From: Deltaproteobacteria bacterium
GTDB taxonomy: Bacteria > Desulfobacterota > Desulfarculia > Adiutricales > Adiutricaceae
Direction: 5' to 3'
DNA length: 8,572 nucleotides
Assembly (NCBI GenBank): GCA_031277995.1
Contig: JAITLH010000175.1
Location: 1 to 8,572, forward strand
The notes beneath the pieces were generated by a model. The model was not told the origin of the DNA. It was given only the letters and a program-made list of their open reading frames with translations, and made no database searches. Both the position numbers and the translations under genes were made by a program. This document shows, one piece after another, positions 6,536 through 8,572 of this stretch (positions within the stretch are counted from its first letter, which is position 1; each line of letters begins with the position of its first letter).

Positions 6536-6730
6536 AGCCCCGGGCCGGGGCAAACAAACCGGACGCCGAAAAAAATGAGCCGCGACCGGATAATATCATA
6601 AGAGGTCGGCCCTCTTCCCGAGCCGCGACCTTTCCGGAAACGTGAAAGGTTCACTTTCTGGGCGCTTTAGTAGGTTTGGTCAAAAAATCCGGCCCGCGTC
6701 GGCTGAGCGATTTGTTATGAACGAGGAAAA
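6483..6730 (+). other. Structured intergenic region before membrane gene
   Basis: No gene is seen. It contains the palindromic CCCCGGGCCGGGG (6538-6550), a direct repeat GAGCCGCGACC at 6577-6587 and 6620-6630, and GGTCGGC (6604-6610) lying between the two copies. GGTCGGC can pair with either copy across a 2-base bulge, giving two mutually exclusive hairpins. A further 7-bp stem, ACCTTTC/GAAAGGT (6628-6634, 6644-6650), overlaps the second copy. No T tract follows, so this is not a simple terminator. It could be a regulatory leader for the gene at 6731. Confidence 0.4.
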
Positions 6731-7174
6731 ATGTCAGAAAAAGACTCCACCCTGTCTCAATATTTCCCGGCCTTTGTTCTGCACGTCGGAAAATATGTGG
6801 TTCTCTATGGCGGCATAGCCTGCGCCATTTATACTCTAAAGGATCTTGGCGTATCTTGGGAAACAGGAAAACTAGAAATGATCTATGACGCCAAATCCAT
6901 CGCGATATCCATTGGGATACTGATTTTTTCGGTGGCGTTATCGCGTACATTGTCCATTTTGAATAAAAAGACATACGGCGAAGCAGTCATCGGCGATATA
7001 ACGTCGATGTTCCGTACGGTTTTCATGGTTGTATTTGGCCTCGTTGGAGGGATTTTAGGGGCTTTCATGGGATACGCCATCGGGATGAGTCTGTTCGATT
7101 CCGGGTTGGCGGGCGGTATCGCGGCGACGATAGGCGGTATCGCGGGATTCGTCATGGCTTTGAGTAATTTTTAA
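6731..7174 (+). CDS. Glycine-rich four-helix membrane protein, unknown function
   Basis: 147 residues, family not recognised. AGGA (6724-6727) precedes the ATG by a few bases, which is close but workable. Hydrophobic segments lie at about 11-36, 55-77, 94-121 and 124-145, so a four-pass inner-membrane protein is likely. The last two are glycine-rich with small-residue spacing (GLVGGILGAFMG at 103-114, GLAGGIAATIGGIAG at 125-139), a pattern that allows tight helix packing or oligomers. No catalytic motif, cysteine pair or charged pore signature stands out. A degraded partial copy follows at 7330-7423 with residues VVLYG, LGV and TGKLE conserved, so the family was locally duplicated. Reading frame and start look sound. 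Confidence 0.7.
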   Translation: MSEKDSTLSQYFPAFVLHVGKYVVLYGGIACAIYTLKDLGVSWETGKLEMIYDAKSIAISIGILIFSVALSRTLSILNKKTYGEAVIGDITSMFRTVFMVVFGLVGGILGAFMGYAIGMSLFDSGLAGGIAATIGGIAGFVMALSNF

Positions 7175-7196
7175 ATAGAACGCAAAAGTCGACGCG

Positions 7197-7423
7197 GCCT
7201 ACGGCCGATCCTTGTGACTGCCCTTACTCAAACTCTATTTTATTGAAATTCATCTCACTGGTTTTTCTTTTCTCTCGTTATCTCCCGATCGGCCTCATCG
7301 CGGGCCTCCTTGCTGCGGCGCCCGCCGGCTTTGTGGTTCTCTATGGCGCGATAGCCGGCACCCTATATATGCTAAAGGAGCTAGGCGTAGCCTAGCAAAC
7401 AGGAAAACTTGAAATAATCTATG
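7197..7423 (+). pseudogene. Truncated second copy of spacer and membrane gene
   Basis: 7197-7313 resembles the spacer at 6420-6535. 7330-7423 aligns without gaps to codons of the membrane gene at 6794-6887, with 77 of 94 bases identical by hand count. The translated remnant reads FVVLYGAIAGTLYMLKELGV against YVVLYGGIACAIYTLKDLGV in the intact gene, then TAG (7393-7395) where the intact gene has TGG (Trp43), then QTGKLEIIY. The offset between copies is 777 bp in the spacer and 536 bp in the coding part, so copy B has lost about 241 bp, including the original start. The rest of the gene after codon 52 is missing. Confidence 0.8.
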
Positions 7424-7448
7424 TCCCTACTGGGATGTACCAATCTTT

Positions 7449-7474
7449 GACCAATATTGAGATTAATATTGGTC
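7449..7474 (+). promoter_or_regulatory. Hairpin before AT-rich gene
   Basis: GACCAATATT (7449-7458) and AATATTGGTC (7465-7474) form a perfect 10-bp stem around GAGATT, 18 bp before the start codon and 7 bp before the ribosome binding site AAGGAG (7482-7487). No T tract follows. As DNA it is a good dimeric-repressor site. As RNA it would sit next to the ribosome binding site. Confidence 0.55.
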
Positions 7475-7492
7475 TACAGTTAAGGAGTTTTT

Positions 7493-7888
7493 ATGTTTAA
7501 ATTCTTTATTTTTTATTTAACTTTAGCATTACTATTTTTCCCTAAAGCTGCTAATAGCGGAATAAAAATCAATACATCTCTAGGATGGGGATTTATTGTA
7601 TTTCAAATTGTATTTGTATTAGCAATCGGCATTATATTCTCCTTAATCATCACTTTTATTCAGAGAAAAATTATCAAAAGTCGTCTTAATAAAAAAACAT
7701 CTATTGAATCATTTAGTGAATTTATATTTAATGATAAAATACCAAAAATGTATAAACAGAATCCAGATCTTGTTTATAAAAGATATTTAGAGTTAATCGC
7801 GAATTGTTCATCAACAAATGCTTATCCAAATAGATATACGCTCAATCGATTACAGAAAGCAATGGAATTTTTTAAACCTAATAAATGA
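7493..7888 (+). CDS. Small AT-rich membrane protein, unknown function
   Basis: 131 residues, not recognised. AAGGAG (7482-7487) precedes the ATG by 5 bases. Residues 1-22 look like a signal peptide or first membrane helix (ALLFFPKAANS). A second hydrophobic segment spans about 32-56, followed by a basic stretch QRKIIKSRLNKK (57-68), so the C-terminal 70 residues probably face the cytoplasm. That domain (IPKMYKQNPDLVYKRYLELI at 83-102) is rich in Lys, Tyr and Asn with no known motif. Base composition is strikingly AT-rich against the GC-rich genes around it (lon, SUMF1-like), with AAA, ATT and TTT codons dominating, which points to a separate, recent acquisition. The frame is intact, so it is plausibly expressed. 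Confidence 0.7.
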   Translation: MFKFFIFYLTLALLFFPKAANSGIKINTSLGWGFIVFQIVFVLAIGIIFSLIITFIQRKIIKSRLNKKTSIESFSEFIFNDKIPKMYKQNPDLVYKRYLELIANCSSTNAYPNRYTLNRLQKAMEFFKPNK

Positions 7889-7958
7889 CGAATCACGATT
7901 GACCAGTCGGTCTCGCTCATCGAACCTTAAACATCGGACCTTAAACCAATGATGGCGG

Positions 7959-7994
7959 GCGGAATGGATGGCGAAATGGATGGCGGAATGCGAG
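7959..7994 (+). repeat. 12-bp tandem repeat, three units
   Basis: GCGGAATGGATG (7959-7970), GCGAAATGGATG (7971-7982) and GCGGAATGCGAG (7983-7994) are consecutive 12-base units with one to three differences. They lie just ahead of the ABC-ATPase remnant and may be a decayed part of it or a slippage product. Confidence 0.6.
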
Positions 7995-8105
7995 GAGAGG
8001 CCATGATGACCACCTTCAAGGTCGGACCTGGGTGGTCATCGCCCACCGCCTTTCAACCATTAGGCGAGTCGATCGCGTCATGGTTCTAGATAGAAGCCGG
8101 CTGAT
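7990..8105 (+). pseudogene. ABC transporter ATPase C-terminal remnant
   Basis: Reading from 8011 gives HLQGRTWVVIAHRLSTIRRV and then DRVMVLDRSRL. This is the end of an exporter-type ABC ATPase domain (MsbA-like), with the switch histidine of the H-loop in AHRLST and the following D-R-V-x-V-L-D-R strand. Walker A, the signature motif and Walker B are absent. A preceding E-A-M-M (7997-8008) is in another frame and matches the usual residues before this segment, so a frameshift lies near 8008. The sequence after about 8105 no longer resembles the family. The open frame 8032-8280 is an accident of this decay. No transmembrane partner remains. Confidence 0.75.
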
Positions 8106-8179
8106 GGCAAACGCGAACGCTTTTACCCTTAGCAAACGTAACACCGGTCTTGGTGGGCGAGTTGAGAGTGAAAAGCTAA

Positions 8180-8217
8180 AGATCCATCCGCTGGGGTTAA
8201 GCCCCGCGGCTGGATCT
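8180..8217. repeat. Long imperfect hairpin
   Basis: AGATCCA (8180-8186) pairs with TGGATCT (8211-8217), and inside it CCGC with GCGG and GGGG with CCCC around TTAAG, broken by one mismatch and one bulge. This gives about 15 paired bases. No T tract follows. It resembles the twin hairpins at 4976-5033 in size but not in sequence. It may be a mobile palindromic element or the end of a lost gene. Confidence 0.5.
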
Positions 8218-8278
8218 AGACGAAACGGTGACAATCGGGTAGAACGGGAAAAACCTAAATTGGGAAGGAATTTTTTTT

Positions 8279-8297
8279 GATGGTATTTCTGATGGTA
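8279..8297. repeat. Right integrase arm-type sites (GATGGTA)
   Basis: GATGGTA occurs at 8279-8285 and 8291-8297, 12 bp apart, after a run of eight T, in the same orientation as the pair at 3792-3810. It lies 62 bp inside attR. The matching position and spacing support a role in island integration. Confidence 0.6.
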
Positions 8298-8358
8298 TCT
8301 ATTCAGATGATAGAAAATTTTTATAATAAAATTATTATCTTAACTCATAATTCGGTAG
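8298..8358. other. AT-rich spacer before attR
   Basis: A very AT-rich stretch with a weak palindrome, ATAATA-AAAT-TATTAT (8322-8337). It contains no gene. An AT-rich bend between arm and core sites is common in phage-type attachment sites, where host factors such as IHF bend DNA. That role is inference. Confidence 0.3.
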
Positions 8359-8374
8359 CCGCCGCCTCCACCAA
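8359..8374. repeat. attR (ssrA 3'-end copy)
   Basis: CCGCCGCCTCCACCAA is identical to 3666-3681. There is no T arm or other tmRNA sequence upstream, so this is the displaced 3' fragment of ssrA left by integration, not a second gene. Confidence 0.85.
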
Positions 8375-8400
8375 ATCAAAAACCAGCGCCATCTTATACG

Positions 8401-8440
8401 GCCCGAAAGCCTTTGTTTAAAGGCTTTCGGGCTTTTTCTT
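8401..8440 (+). terminator. Intrinsic terminator after attR (displaced ssrA terminator)
   Basis: GCCCGAAAGCCTTT (8401-8414) and AAAGGCTTTCGGGC (8419-8432) form a perfect 14-bp stem around GTTT, followed by TTTTTCTTT. It lies 27 bases after the CCA of attR, nearly the same distance as the terminator at 3705 lies from attL. It is most simply the original chromosomal terminator of ssrA, separated from it by the island. Confidence 0.85.
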
Positions 8441-8519
8441 TGCCCAGTAAGATCCATTAAAAGCGGAACGTTATTTTGCATTAGCCAATAGCACGTTTTT
8501 TAAATGTTTTGGATTGTGG

Positions 8520-8543
8520 ATTGTCCGGACGCGTCAGGACAAT
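8520..8543. repeat. Inverted repeat near window end
   Basis: ATTGTCC (8520-8526) and GGACAAT (8537-8543) form a perfect 7-bp inverted repeat with a 10-base spacer in chromosomal sequence outside the island. It could be an operator for a gene beyond the window. Nothing else in 8441-8572 can be assigned. Confidence 0.4.
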
Positions 8544-8572
8544 TCGCGGCGCGTCGTTGGCCTATTTTTCCG

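Larger units (their letters stand above)
3666..8374. mobile_element. Decayed integrative genomic island in ssrA
   Basis: A segment of about 4.7 kb is bounded by a perfect 16-bp direct repeat (3666-3681 and 8359-8374) whose left copy is the 3' end of ssrA. A P4-type tyrosine recombinase remnant lies next to the left end. Paired GATGGTA sites sit inside both ends. These are standard hallmarks of an element integrated at ssrA. The cargo is small, mixed in base composition and mostly of unknown function or broken. With the integrase shattered, the island should be unable to excise on its own. Confidence 0.85.

Noticed and set aside
6651..6974. 107-residue antisense frame over the membrane gene
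   Set aside because: It is Arg/Trp/Lys-rich with no family resemblance and opposite a well-supported membrane protein frame. The antisense frame 6883-7155 is rejected likewise.
8032..8280. 82-residue open frame as an intact gene
   Set aside because: Only its first part matches an ABC ATPase, beginning inside the domain. The rest runs through a hairpin and has no family resemblance, so it is a remnant.
3682..8358. CRISPR array or recognisable defence system in the island
   Set aside because: No regularly spaced repeats, and no nuclease, methyltransferase, reverse transcriptase or toxin-antitoxin motif could be read in any frame.
8340..8374. tRNA or second tmRNA ending in CCACCA
   Set aside because: Only the 16-bp acceptor end is present, with no T arm or partner strand. 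It is the attR copy.

Overview
The window is bacterial: it holds a Lon protease gene, a one-piece tmRNA gene (ssrA), and a small decayed genomic island inserted in the 3' end of ssrA. The tmRNA, with its ten-residue tag ADSFEYALAA, and the P4-type integrase remnant point broadly to a proteobacterium or relative such as Desulfobacterota. That placement is a low-confidence inference because no taxonomic marker here is decisive. The many broken genes in the island suggest a genome, or at least a locus, undergoing erosion.

Layout. Positions 1-580 are non-coding: a G-rich stretch with a four-tract G-quadruplex motif, a good sigma-70-type promoter (268-296), a strong intrinsic terminator (403-424) between that promoter and lon, and a hairpin in the lon leader. 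Positions 581-3163 encode a full Lon protease of 860 residues with an unusual C-terminal tail. Positions 3164-3325 hold a GC-rich hairpin and an extended -10 element for ssrA. The tmRNA occupies 3326-3680.

The last 16 bp of this tmRNA region (3666-3681) recur exactly at 8359-8374. These two copies are read as attL and attR of a roughly 4.7 kb island. Supporting this, each end carries two GATGGTA heptamers in the same orientation and exactly 12 bp apart (3792-3810 and 8279-8297), which look like integrase arm sites. The integrase gene lies directly beside attL but is shattered by frameshifts and stops. An intrinsic terminator with a related stem follows each att copy, so ssrA kept both a complete acceptor end and a terminator after insertion.

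Island cargo, left to right: integrase pseudogene (3840-4969); a pair of REP/IS200-like hairpins sharing a TTTA loop (4976-5033); a small secreted-protein gene broken by a TGA and by a perfect 31-bp tandem duplication (5191-5548); an exported protein of the formylglycine-generating-enzyme (SUMF1) fold lacking the catalytic cysteines (5595-6482); a glycine-rich membrane protein of unknown function (6731-7174); a degraded second copy of that gene and of its upstream spacer (7197-7423); a very AT-rich gene for a small membrane protein preceded by a 10-bp hairpin (7493-7888); a short remnant of an ABC-transporter ATPase (about 7990-8105); and a long hairpin (8180-8217).

Functional reading. lon and ssrA are neighbours and both serve protein quality control: tmRNA rescues stalled ribosomes and tags the product, and Lon is one protease that can degrade such products. 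The island genes do not form a system I recognise. The secreted small protein and the SUMF1-like protein may have formed one exported unit, but the first is now broken. No intact defence, secretion or metabolic system is visible.
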